From: JBBQKQ01 sp043719155
GTDB taxonomy: Bacteria; Patescibacteriota; Minisyncoccia; Phycocordibacterales; UBA5272
Length of the DNA stretch: 11,247 bases
Assembly (NCBI GenBank): GCA_043719155.1
Contig: JAYSUJ010000016.1
Span: 1-11,247, forward strand
Reading direction: 5' to 3'
The notes under the pieces were generated by a model. The model had not been told where the DNA came from and searched no databases. It was given only the letters and a program-made list of their open reading frames with translations. Positions 9,001-11,247 of this stretch are shown here, one piece after another. How positions within the stretch are numbered: position 1 is the first letter of the stretch; each line of letters opens with the position of its first letter. The position numbers and the translations under genes are program-made.

Positions 9001-11128
9001 TCGTCACTTTTTCAAAACCTGCAAAGCGTCTATCATAAACGTTGGTAGCGTCAAAATACATTTTTCCGTTTTCCCACTTATAATTTATGGTCTCTTGCAA
9101 GTTTTTAATCACCTCAGTATCTACTACCTTGTCCACTACCAAAATGTTTATTGGTAACTTAGGATTTAGCCCAGTTGTTGACGATCCAAAATATGTGACT
9201 TCAGATTTTGAACCAAGTGAGGAGGTAATAGTTTTTAGCACATCTTGTTTTTTTGTATTGTCACTTTCTTCCATATCCATAACAAATGGAGCTTGACTAT
9301 TGGTTCCATAATTTATTGCAAAATTTGTTATATTTGGATTTTGCACTTTTATAAAGCCTGTACCGCTGTTTAAATATAATTCTTTAAAATTTCCAACAGG
9401 TGCACCTGTATTATAATTTAGAGATGTAGCGTTATATGCCCTAATGTAGTCAAGTAAACCGTCACTATTCACATCGTAAAATCTAACTCCACCATCTATT
9501 TCATTTTGACCAGAGTTATCTTTGATTTTTCTAGTGGTAGGTATTTTAAAACCAAATTCTGGAGTTGAACTCCAACTTGTTCCCATGTTCAGAAAAACAT
9601 ATTCACCATTCAGACTTGAATTTGTAGAGCTAGAGTAAGCCATAATTTTATCAACAAGCCCATCTCCGTTGAAATCTCCAACTAGTGACTCATAATCTGT
9701 CTGGTAGATATTTGTTTTTTCAAATTTTCCTCCAGTGTTTAGATAAACTCCTTTTTCACCACTAAAACTGTCTGTGGAAATAATATCAGTCAAACCATCT
9801 GCATTTAAATCAATAGAGCTTGCAACAGGCATGTGTGGACCCGAGTAATAAAATGAGTTTGACAATGAATAATTTGTTAGAAAATTGGTTGTAGAAAGTG
9901 GATACGATATGAAATTCCCTAAAATATTTTTTTTGTAATCGTTTCCAGTTGAGTCAATTAACCCTCTATACCAGTCTAAATTTTTATATCTTGAATACAT
10001 GTCTACAAAATAGTCACCATCTACATCTAAAACTAGAAAGTTTTGGGATCCATATCGCGTTTGCAAATTGTCTACCAGTGCGTCACCTGTGTAGTCGACA
10101 CGTTGATAGCCGTCTTGTGAAGTTTGCCAATTTAAAGTCGCAGAGACAGTACCAATATTTGAATACTCAAATTTTGTTTCCGGAACAAAAGACCACACTC
10201 CATCTGTACCTACTCTACTTTCTTTTATAGAGGCCAAAAGTGAGCGCGTACCATTTTGTCCATTTGTGTAAACAAGATCGAGTTTGGCGTTTTCAAGATT
10301 ATCTGTAAAAGTCCTAACAGTTTTTACCCTTTCTTTCATCTCTACTAAAAATTGAGTTTTATACGACTTTTCCTTATCCAATCTTTCTTCTCTTTCAAAA
10401 ACTATTTTATTGGCGTAGTTACCATTTCTATCCAATGTGTAACGAATTTCTTTCAAATAAACAAAATTGTCTTTTTTCTCATAAACATATTTCACCCTAT
10501 TACCAAAAACGTCCCGCAGCTCGGACAAAAACCATTTAGAATTTTTAGCAACATTTGTCAGGTCAAACTGGCGAGAGTCAGGATCTAGCCCATAAGTGTA
10601 AACATTGCCAGAACGGTCACGAAGAGTAAAAATATTGTTTGCCAGAGTATATTCTTGGTATGAGCCATCATCTATTTTTTCTATATATACATTTGTAGTG
10701 CCAGATTTTAAAACCAACTCACCTCCAAGAGTAGAAACAAAGTCATTGTTGGTGTAGATTTTATCTACGCCTTTTTTTGCAGATCTCTCAATACTGGGTA
10801 TAGCCATGTTCCAGCCATAACCAATAACTGAATTTTCAGAAGACTGAGAGTTGTAATTTAGAGAAACAGATGGTTCCAAACCCATTTTTCCTTTTGGCAG
10901 TGAGAATGGATATGAATAAGTAAAGGCTCCAGAACCCTCATCCACCCCAGAACTGCCTACAGTCTTTTGTCTGTTAGCTTTAGTTCCCACAGTTTCTAAT
11001 GAATTGTTTACATCAGTTTGAGCCGCACCTTGTGGGGCTGCAAAACTGGCAACCGGTGAAAGCACCGATACAAGCTGAGAAACTAAAACCAAAACACCTA
11101 CCTGCTTTTTTAATTTTTTGTTGAACAT
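1..11128 (-). CDS. Secreted giant SpvB / FG-GAP / Rhs YD-repeat protein, 3' end cut by the window
   Basis: One frame of 3,709 codons has no stop and continues past the left edge. The start is the ATG at 11126-11128: an in-frame TAG (11138-11140) lies four codons upstream, so no longer start exists, and a Sec signal peptide follows at once. Domain order: signal peptide 1-31, SpvB-like 60-330, FG-GAP loops 368-560, TcdB-mid-like 566-782, YD repeats 783-1517, an inserted array of seven helical modules alternating with beta domains 1552-3513, a Thr/Ser linker 3530-3587, and a probable return to the Rhs core 3673-3709. In known relatives these parts form an exported shell around a C-terminal effector. 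The core signature (GRF..DP type) and any effector would lie outside the window, so function beyond a surface or secreted Rhs-class protein is inference. The family is confident; the role is not known. Confidence 0.95.
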   Translation of the reverse strand, partial: MFNKKLKKQVGVLVLVSQLVSVLSPVASFAAPQGAAQTDVNNSLETVGTKANRQKTVGSSGVDEGSGAFTYSYPFSLPKGKMGLEPSVSLNYNSQSSENSVIGYGWNMAIPSIERSAKKGVDKIYTNNDFVSTLGGELVLKSGTTNVYIEKIDDGSYQEYTLANNIFTLRDRSGNVYTYGLDPDSRQFDLTNVAKNSKWFLSELRDVFGNRVKYVYEKKDNFVYLKEIRYTLDRNGNYANKIVFEREERLDKEKSYKTQFLVEMKERVKTVRTFTDNLENAKLDLVYTNGQNGTRSLLASIKESRVGTDGVWSFVPETKFEYSNIGTVSATLNWQTSQDGYQRVDYTGDALVDNLQTRYGSQNFLVLDVDGDYFVDMYSRYKNLDWYRGLIDSTGNDYKKNILGNFISYPLSTTNFLTNYSLSNSFYYSGPHMPVASSIDLNADGLTDIISTDSFSGEKGVYLNTGGKFEKTNIYQTDYESLVGDFNGDGLVDKIMAYSSSTNSSLNGEYVFLNMGTSWSSTPEFGFKIPTTRKIKDNSGQNEIDGGVRFYDVNSDGLLDYIRAYNATSLNYNTGAPVGNFKELYLNSGTGFIKVQNPNITNFAINYGTNSQAPFVMDMEESDNTKKQDVLKTITSSLGSKSEVTYFGSSTTGLNPKLPINILVVDKVVDTEVIKNLQETINYKWENGKMYFDATNVYDRRFAGFEKVTTSIGPKKIIKYFHQGNGDNLENFERGDSIHMIGRTYKEEVWAGGMKFEEVYRTYGAYTYNYQTYKYPKSEISTSYDNLGGKISKAITYDYDLVARLPKEIKNWGEVSFDISVNNIMDRGEDLTVTKNITTTKRPQKLLSEESFDVDGNFLDKKYYFYDGLPFGYVEKGLVTEKRDYSSATKYVKSTIVYNDLGLPVSQSDNNGFTTTTIFDENYNPKAVTNQLGQTSYAKYDKVSGNVLEQTDANGKMIQNVYDGFGNKIKAFSTVPSTGQVEQIYTKNISYSGRGMETVETIFKDGQAYKDSLATLDSFGRNLTTKEKISSQIYKTVDSVYNNLGQLVSVTYPYDATGFFASYSVGLDTKYTYDDLGRVIKSKLGDNESNVSYLVNGKIVSDNAGHSKKYFYNSLGKISSVVEKLNGKELVTKYEWNLLGKLTKITDAENNLRNFTYDSEGRLLKQEDLHAASDNTFGTYKYAYDAVGNLLSKVDPSGNEFTFKYDQLYRPTTETNSALVNSYIYDNCKNGIGQLCKVGNSDYIQSLTYLKSGQVESESKSIDAKNFKNTYNYDSLGQLVKVTLPDDSAISYEYDLNGKQKSALLVRFINGVASTTKIVDDAKYNIDNTIKEIKFGNGLKNCYEYSTNSGGNTAPRLTGVFVNENCEARDNNKNLYSQKIAYNLDGKIASTEDAYFKGVDPIKNTFSYDSLDRLVSYEKLAGNLTTKNSFKYSDIGNILDANGKSYIYSGADYQNPHAASIIGTTKMTYDLNGNVQSDDKNIYSWSKKNTIAKVENEKSTSEYVYDISGERIKEKVKTFKAATTSIFAIDEYSDNTIFANLSVVASAATSTYISKEAYVEIKNILVVATVTKLDVLGLLVPVYGSAYVTNSCKTIVRSKKDLCERDTTLKALYVKYAKEKSVNISYGTLLEIWAVFKGNISIPSDISIYTGVGKKFTQVFDLKNSNDLAISKTLATQNSYSYPYVDANNAYHFNWQKLNLVDTSIYDIKSATITFKTLGSGVLLDVNELLSKASTTVGFDKQNILKTDIVTNPGVVIENGYGFYAFSFDATKLIKKQNAQAEFFGIMFTSKNGGSFNLYNNNTTWFGSTMYAPKVELEYVFAGALNKFNSATSTPVAKANIDSVYVDLTKGVTSQKIENAADTYISEGTYNLLVDNKLNSKSKIELLFDLALDNDYVKGVCKGDLICFKKQAQLYVATYLYQKYNISLSPQNTEEMWSVYSNKLLLPRAGEAYNKKLIGTLLSDKISTTCNLNFPMYRNDYANSNCYFYYYLHSHCYFYYYFFELYNANKGKFDFDVNAQTATFEISAKAETGKSFLPFSYMLGTKKIEIKTAGTYKIDFTKEWQAKINSNEYIWGNYWDLRPEGIFNPVDEKNQTKGTEITSIKITAGKYENISKVNLMSATATTVTALEMQTNVVEKKDLGMYGVIYKERKIPALFANEKLISKETFTEIRKLELTFMNLVIYDRLIEASFLPYGKCEVVVDESDNYKCRKEIFIKYLFAIVKYEKDKELSTVALDEIFEVLQGRNSVPSDENDYLLKETKIYESVDSAQSTEKTTYNYSYGGDSDSSFSNCEFGTYYNGINHYRKCSMTFNLPQEVISRRAEIESSQILNAIINKGRDTLAGGNYALLPYTTPAVGFSTTNGLFTDVSANVDLGQQTKVDTTNVVKAVANSQATSQVYFLNRNSDGHSYLTNAGSLNLAVTYAKPAPQNEFKFITPLVSNPKDSEVYVKVLAVLARIDKDYATGDNTIVSPETWQEIKNVNIKTVDEVKNIFNSNAKLQKDQTLAAVFESLKATKNITLTREALEELYMVSDNKLQMPMDEVQYMYTKATTTKVLATVGTSTVKSYFDIVSTTNLTENGQAMMEISLLPNFKIYDRKNLTNLSVVAGVFSLRTLADQDKIISKLNISKEGKEELKKASINSRADIFQFTSTVTGIDFTKNLPLEKEKKIEVLNKINLEIIRLKNVKLSREALEEIYYALNNKLTIVQNETSQISDISGLVSNYKFDGAVGSAAKVKDENRSDKPVYLENAVSATAGRKDDVNGSYNFSGTGYAKMPNTSPVLTNNNQTYSIWFNTTTQNAGGLFNFISKGARNMLNLQIYAGVINVEPAWFSGNNVGYGGNGKILVNNGKWHKLDVIISNVPNSKTEIYIDGVKDVEFNYSSPHNFQNIYSTINIGSMENYYYGTMEAFFNGKLDDFKIYNKALTATEIDTAYKNDIGTNVVVENLLAHKREDFGVLEPLSGVTSVNQEKLETNKSYTVGEGEVRLVSDDTMGELSLVGITTREQIVDIMKLTQTVYKDSKISFFNQYIKDKKGYEFSRLALEEIYMVYAEQAVMQGMVLNSGVKKVLTNIDLKYRQNLIEKGNGCTFVGAAYDYSVGRYVNQDCTGKINIEKKTGYKVSSVNILVNGEVMNPSYNYYTLVGELGGKNVTFGKVTDLSKFASVNSTLPINFTIAASSNGQGYPINLDSMSLETTYEPIVTKFQKENFGALDEVNPLTRIKENYVKEILSDGFGANATTTSTNTLKIISNETLLELASTSLKTNKDIKTIFDSFGLNVTKSAKSQLLFAKVKTENQVSLSSFALAELWDIYLGRVVIKEFVNMSDPSMLSKQKLTISDKYNGVASTYYAGYPYAQGSGYCGVFGYYESDCLMNFGGLKKKEGYDLVSANLTFNYFSSYYGNFDVNVGTPKQNYQTYSYQNTPLDIEDNIKFTINNAYGVQPTQTLDITKLVNKSLANPTKTNYDLAFKKYNNDYRTWQSIYFSSPYDGWWGLYGLKSPELDLVWKKQDPYSEYLTNDRSKYYEEVFQNTSTSTVATSTLATTFTPSEEEIKQGTLNSTSTLASTSTTTLATTTSSITPATIPTIQIQISPENYQKLNPLSYAYIITSPTSIDIQISGISYTINLDNYVQFYLDLVKKDINTLAKYSNQYLEYTKYTPSQYYSVDSNNITEISIPFNGKVVATLKYVRERSEHLSQNGANLPVTTVNP
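2..109 (-). other. Probable return to the Rhs core (residues ~3673-3709), cut by the window edge
   Basis: ISIPFNGKVVATLKYVR (Asn3678, Val3682) resembles the Rhs strand 'h-x-x-x-G-x-h-V-A-T-h' that normally lies just after the last YD repeat and before the H-x-D-H-L-G motif. The last visible residues are LPVTTVNP. If the reading is right, the DHLG and GRF..DP motifs should follow within about 50-150 residues to the left of position 1. Confidence 0.5.
368..541 (-). other. Thr/Ser-rich low-complexity linker (residues ~3530-3587)
   Basis: The segment is dominated by Thr, Ser and Ala (NTSTSTVATSTLATT, then TSTLASTSTTTLATTTSSI), interrupted by an acidic PSEEEIKQG. The DNA at about 510-545 repeats ACTAGTAC-like units. 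It looks like a flexible, possibly glycosylated, extracellular linker separating the array from the following strands. Confidence 0.8.
590..1126 (-). other. DNRLRE-like beta domain 7 (residues ~3335-3513), GC-richer
   Basis: This is the clearest DNRLRE-like copy. It has a Cys hairpin (CGVFGYYESDC, C-x9-C), the strand YDLVSANLTFNYFSSYYG, then QTLDITKLVNKSLANP near 3445, WQSIYFSSPYDGWWG, and the closing LKSPELDLVW. Base composition and codon choice shift at about its start: C-ending codons (AAC, TAC, ATC, ACC) become common, unlike most of the upstream 10 kb. This may mark a domain acquired later. Confidence 0.6.
1163..1384 (-). repeat. Helical module M7 (residues 3249-3322), Cys-less type
   Basis: The A motif is IISNETLLELASTSLKTNKD (Ser3251) and the B motif is LSSFALAELWDIYLGRVVIK (Ser3302), 51 residues apart. 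The spacer IFDSFGLNVTKSAKSQLLF resembles the IFNSNAKLQKDQTLAAVF of M4. It is the last helical module, preceded by a Thr/Ser/Asn-rich linker (ATTTSTNT). Confidence 0.7.
1529..1891 (-). other. DNRLRE-like beta domain 6 (residues ~3080-3200)
   Basis: It opens with a Cys hairpin, C-x18-C (Cys3089 to Cys3108; CTFVGAAYDYSVGRYVNQDC), rich in Tyr like those of domains 2, 3 and 7. The strand KVSSVNILVNGEVMN follows, then FGKVTDLSKFASV near residue 3157 and a closing SMSLETTYEP. It is shorter than the other copies. Grouping is by motif order; the family name is tentative. Confidence 0.45.
1946..2164 (-). repeat. Helical module M6 (residues 2989-3061), Cys-less type
   Basis: The A motif is LVSDDTMGELSLVGITTREQ (Ser2991) and the B motif is FSRLALEEIYMVYAEQAVMQ (Ser3041), 50 residues apart. 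The spacer is KLTQTVYKDSKISFFNQY. The B motif keeps the central A-L-E-E-I-Y exactly as in M5. DNA at 1989-1999 shares tcttctaaagc with M4 and M5. Confidence 0.7.
2309..2977 (-). other. LamG-like (concanavalin A-type) domain (residues ~2718-2940)
   Basis: This is a classic bacterial LamG/Laminin_G_3 pattern: LVSNYKFDG at the start, GSYNFSGTGYAKMPN, QTYSIWFNTTT, GKWHKLDVIISNV, KTEIYIDGVKD, INIGSM, then FNGKLDDFKIYNKALTATEI at the end. The closing 'G-x-h-D-D-h-x-h-Y-x-x-A-L-x-x-x-E-I' is diagnostic. Such domains usually bind glycans or proteins on surfaces. Length (about 220 residues) is within the family range. It occupies the slot that DNRLRE-like domains fill elsewhere in the array. Confidence 0.9.
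2996..3247 (-). repeat. Helical module M5 (residues 2628-2711), Cys-less type
   Basis: The A motif is NISKEGKEELKKASINS (Ser2630) and the B motif is LSREALEEIYYALNNKLTIV (Ser2691), 61 residues apart. Between them lies a lysine/glutamate-rich amphipathic stretch (EKEKKIEVLNKINLEIIRL) that should be helical. The B-motif DNA shares the 14-mer tcttctaaagcttc (3039-3052) with M4 (3543-3556). A LamG-like domain follows immediately. Confidence 0.7.
3491..3718 (-). repeat. Helical module M4 (residues 2471-2546), Cys-less type
   Basis: The A motif is IVSPETWQEIKNVNIKT (Ser2473) and the B motif is LTREALEELYMVSDNKLQMP (Thr2523), 50 residues apart. The Cys loop of M1-M3 is absent, and the spacer is just DQTLAAVFESLKATKN. 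With M5 it is the closest to the consensus. Only about 80 residues (2547-2627) separate it from M5, with no recognisable full beta domain between. Confidence 0.7.
3851..4261 (-). other. DNRLRE-like beta domain 3 (residues ~2290-2426)
   Basis: It opens with a Cys hairpin, CEFGTYYNGINHYRKC (Cys2294 and Cys2309), then a SMTFNLPQEVIS strand. Near residue 2381 comes KVDTTNVVKAV, the equivalent of D-h-T-K-h-V. It ends with QVYFLNRNSDG and LNLAVTYA, like the closing strands of DNRLRE domains. Motif order and length (about 135 residues) fit such a sandwich; no ligand can be named. Confidence 0.5.
4370..4642 (-). repeat. Helical module M3 (residues 2163-2253), Cys-loop type
   Basis: The A motif is LISKETFTEIRKLELTF (Ser2165) and the B motif is LSTVALDEIFEVLQGRNSVP (Ser2233), 68 residues apart. 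The loop between has C-x11-C (GKCEVVVDESDNYKC) and then EIFIKYLFAIVKYEKDKE, matching the post-Cys helix of M1 and M2. The stretch IYDRLIEASFLPYGKC resembles VLGLLVPVYGSAYVTNSC of M1, so the likeness extends beyond the two short motifs. Confidence 0.7.
4769..5251 (-). other. Beta-rich domain 2 with an aromatic insertion (residues ~1960-2120)
   Basis: A Cys hairpin opens the domain (CNLNFPMYRNDYANSNC, C-x15-C). An unusual aromatic run with CYFYYY twice follows; it is encoded by a 30-base tandem duplication. Then come strands such as GKFDFDVNAQTATFEISAK, TYKIDFTKEWQAKI (~2060) and TEITSIKITAGKY. The IDFTKEW strand sits where D-h-T-K strands sit in the other beta domains, so I group it with them, with less confidence than domains 1, 3 and 7. 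Confidence 0.4.
5124..5194. repeat. 30-base tandem duplication overlapping a 16-base inverted repeat, inside the coding sequence
   Basis: Positions 5124-5153 and 5154-5183 match at 27 of 30 bases, the first 22 exactly. A perfect inverted repeat pairs 5143-5158 with 5179-5194 across a 20-base loop. The duplication keeps frame and adds ten residues, so the protein reads CYFYYY-LHSH-CYFYYY. Direct plus inverted copies overlapping at one site suggest replication slippage or template switching rather than a functional RNA element. Confidence 0.85.
5282..5539 (-). repeat. Helical module M2 (residues 1864-1949), Cys-loop type
   Basis: The A motif is YISEGTYNLLVDNKLN (Ser1866); it lacks the usual Glu at position 9 (Leu instead). 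The B motif is LSPQNTEEMWSVYSNKLLLP (Ser1929), 63 residues later. The loop has C-x5-C (CKGDLIC), followed by QLYVATYLYQKY, which matches the post-Cys helix of M1 and M3. It is the most divergent A motif of the seven, but still aligns without a gap. Confidence 0.65.
5663..6172 (-). other. DNRLRE-like beta domain 1 (residues ~1653-1822)
   Basis: The region is rich in alternating hydrophobic strands. It has an IKSATITFKTLGSG strand and a YAFSFDATKLIKK strand around residues 1760-1770. It closes with FFGIMFTSKNGGSF and APKVELEYVF. The order 'strand, h-D-h-T-K-h, x-h-x-h-x-S, P-x-L/V-x-h-x-Y' resembles DNRLRE carbohydrate-binding-type sandwiches. It has no Cys pair, unlike most of the later beta domains. 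The family call is from motif order only. Confidence 0.5.
6194..6475 (-). repeat. Helical module M1 (residues 1552-1645), Cys-loop type
   Basis: First of seven repeats. The A motif is YISKEAYVEIKNIL (Ser1554) and the B motif is ISYGTLLEIWAVFKGN (Ser1625), 71 residues apart. Between them a C-x10-C pair (CKTIVRSKKDLC) is followed by an amphipathic ALYVKYAKEK stretch. The A and B motifs look like helices opening with a Ser cap and carrying a Glu before a hydrophobic pair. The module begins right after residues resembling the Rhs core (TTSIFAIDEY, 1523-1532). I do not recognise a named family. Confidence 0.7.
6578..8782 (-). other. YD (Rhs) repeat block, at least 13 units (residues ~783-1517)
   Basis: Repeated Y-x-Y/F-D-x-x-G-x-h strands are easy to see, for example YNDLGLPVSQSDNNG, VYDGFGNKIKAFS, YTYDDLGRVIKS, FTYDSEGRLLKQED, YAYDAVGNLLSKVDPSG, YNYDSLGQLVKVTLPDD and YEYDLNGKQ. 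A cysteine pair in YDNCKNGIGQLCKVG (around 1227) is a variant common in Rhs repeats. The block ends with Rhs pre-core features: NPHAASIIG (~1453-1461), TYDLNGNVQSD, YSWSKKNTIAKVE and YVYDISGERIKEK (Tyr1505, Asp1506). In Rhs and Tc proteins such repeats spiral into a hollow shell. At about residue 1536 the sequence leaves the family pattern. Confidence 0.93.
8783..9433 (-). other. TcdB-middle-like linker between propeller and YD repeats (residues ~566-782)
   Basis: This segment follows the last FG-GAP loop. It contains SLGSKSEVTYFGSSTTG (around residue 640-655), which resembles the 'G-x-x-x-x-V-x-Y' strand that opens the Tc toxin middle domain. Later come RRFAGFEKVTTSIG and KYFHQGNGDNLENF, like the 'D-x-R-x-x-G-F-x-x-V' and 'Y-H-x-G' motifs of that domain. 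It then passes into YD repeats. The assignment rests on these motifs and on position between the SpvB and YD parts; boundaries are approximate. Confidence 0.6.
9434..10066 (-). other. FG-GAP/VCBS-type repeats with four calcium loops (residues ~355-565)
   Basis: Four acidic loops of the D-x-D/N-x-D-G-x-x-D type are present: DVDGDYFVD (368-376), DLNADGLTD (440-448), DFNGDGLVD (485-493) and DVNSDGLLD (552-560). Each is followed by a hydrophobic/aromatic strand and, after the second to fourth, a 'YLNTGG', 'FLNMG' or 'YLNSGTG' strand. This is the FG-GAP/VCBS beta-propeller repeat pattern commonly found inside SpvB/TcdB-type proteins. In the first loop the G is shifted by one position relative to the other three. 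Likely role: a calcium-stabilised propeller on the shell. Confidence 0.85.
10139..10951 (-). other. SpvB/TcdB-type N-terminal domain (residues ~60-330)
   Basis: The start carries the hallmark of the SpvB / insecticidal TcdB N-terminal family: GSGAFTYSYPFSLPKGK, then MGLEPSVSLNYNSQ, then GYGWNMAIPSIERS (roughly residues 65-115). This is the pattern 'G-x-h-x-Y-x-P-h-x-h-P-x-G ... P-x-h-x-h-x-Y-x-S ... G-x-G-W-x-h-x-h-P-x-I-x-R'. Further on, a RDRSGNVYTYG segment and WFLSELRDVFGNRVKY are also typical of this family. In SpvB/Tc/Rhs proteins the domain begins the shell. The family match is clear; the C-terminal limit is approximate. Confidence 0.9.
11036..11128 (-). other. Sec signal peptide (residues 1-31)
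   Basis: The N terminus has a basic n-region (NKKLKK, residues 3-8), a hydrophobic core rich in Val and Leu (residues 10-23), and a polar c-region ending SFA-AP. Cleavage is likely after Ala30 or Ala31. There is no Cys at the cleavage site, so this is not a lipoprotein signal. The protein is therefore expected outside the cytoplasmic membrane, which agrees with the paired cysteines further on. Confidence 0.9.
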
Positions 11129-11160
11129 AAATTTACTCTAATTTATTTTATAATTAGACC
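11129..11160 (-). promoter_or_regulatory. 5' leader: weak ribosome site, AT-rich inverted repeat and possible -10 box
   Basis: On the minus strand an AGAG (11136-11139) lies 7 bases before the ATG and is the only Shine-Dalgarno-like match; it is weak. A perfect 7-base inverted repeat (11137-11143 with 11152-11158, 8-base loop) overlaps it and would tie up this site if it folded. TATAAA at 11147-11152 could be a -10 box, but no good -35 is seen and the leader would be only about a dozen bases. Confidence 0.3.
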
Positions 11161-11177
11161 CGCTCCCTTTTAAGAAT

Positions 11178-11246
11178 TTAAAAACCACTCCCAAATTCCG
11201 TTTTCAATTTAATTTGCAAAATCCAGATGATAGTTCCAAAGACCAG
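11178..11246 (-). CDS. Possible C-terminal end of an upstream gene (22 codons plus stop)
   Basis: Reading from the right edge, one minus-strand frame gives LVFGTIIWILQ followed by IKLKTEFGSGF and a TAA at 11178-11180, 49 bases before the start of the giant gene. A hydrophobic stretch followed by Lys residues would suit the tail of a membrane protein. The length is too short to exclude chance; the other two frames also close within 13-14 codons. If real, it could share a transcript with the giant gene. Confidence 0.25.
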   Translation of the reverse strand: MVFGTIIWILQIKLKTEFGSGF

Positions 11247-11247
11247 C

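Noticed and set aside
8816..9157. Plus-strand open frame of 113 codons, and similar ones at 4730-5050, 1759-2046 and 9949-10230
   Set aside because: They lie antisense to well-supported coding sequence with clear domains, have no recognisable motifs, and read as low-complexity Phe/Ser/Ile-rich text expected from the complement of an A/T-rich gene.
9434..10066. EF-hand or dockerin domains from the acidic D-x-D-G loops
   Set aside because: The loops are flanked by strands, spaced 45-72 residues apart and lie after a SpvB domain, which fits FG-GAP/VCBS repeats and not helix-loop-helix pairs.
1..11128. A recoded stop codon (TGA as Gly or Trp), suspected because no long frame is obvious when complete frames are required
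   Set aside because: Hand translation of all 3,709 codons found no in-frame TGA, TAA or TAG, and Trp and Gly use ordinary codons. The long frame is missed only because its stop is outside the window.
11160..11247. A clear sigma70 promoter upstream of the giant gene
   Set aside because: TTGAAA at 11202-11207 has no good -10 at a proper distance, and the TATAAA at 11147-11152 has no good -35. In such A/T-rich sequence these matches are expected by chance.

Overview
The window is essentially one gene. On the minus strand a single reading frame opens at an ATG at 11128. It runs to the left edge without a stop, giving 3,709 codons (>400 kDa) with the 3' end outside the window. I translated the frame by hand from start to edge: no in-frame TAA, TAG or TGA, and no frameshift. 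No other gene is well supported. The right-hand 119 bases hold the 5' leader and perhaps the last codons of an upstream gene. Short open frames elsewhere on either strand are shadows of this coding sequence.

The product is a secreted SpvB/Rhs (YD-repeat) giant. In order it has a Sec signal peptide (about 1-31), a SpvB/TcdB-type N-terminal domain (about 60-330), four FG-GAP/VCBS-type calcium loops (368-560), a TcdB-mid-like stretch (about 566-782) and about 700 residues of YD repeats (783-1517). The YD part ends in the usual Rhs pre-core motifs. The Rhs core does not follow. Instead about 2,100 residues of a different architecture appear, and then a strand that looks like the resumption of the core (residues 3673-3687) just before the window ends.

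That inserted block is the notable part. It has seven copies of a helical module (M1-M7). Each copy carries an A motif (h-h-S-x-E-x-x-x-E-h) and, 50-71 residues later, a B motif (L-S-x-x-A-L-x-E-h-W/Y). The seven A motifs (26 residues) and seven B motifs (22 residues) align without gaps. The modules alternate with beta-rich domains: five look DNRLRE-like (beta-sandwich, D-h-T-K strand, often a Cys hairpin), one is LamG-like, and one spacer is short. I do not recognise the helical module as a named family.

The organism is probably a low-GC bacterium. The very long SpvB/Rhs protein, Ser/Thr-rich linkers and A/T-ending codons would fit a candidate-phyla (Patescibacteria-like) genome, but nothing here proves that. 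The code appears standard. The last ~1.1 kb of coding sequence (the low-coordinate end) is richer in GC and in C-ending codons than the rest.

By analogy with Rhs/Tc proteins, the SpvB, FG-GAP and YD parts would build a shell that encloses a C-terminal polypeptide. The inserted array would project from the shell as a stalk of helical spacers and carbohydrate- or protein-binding sandwiches. The C-terminal core, any autoprotease motif and any toxin lie beyond position 1.
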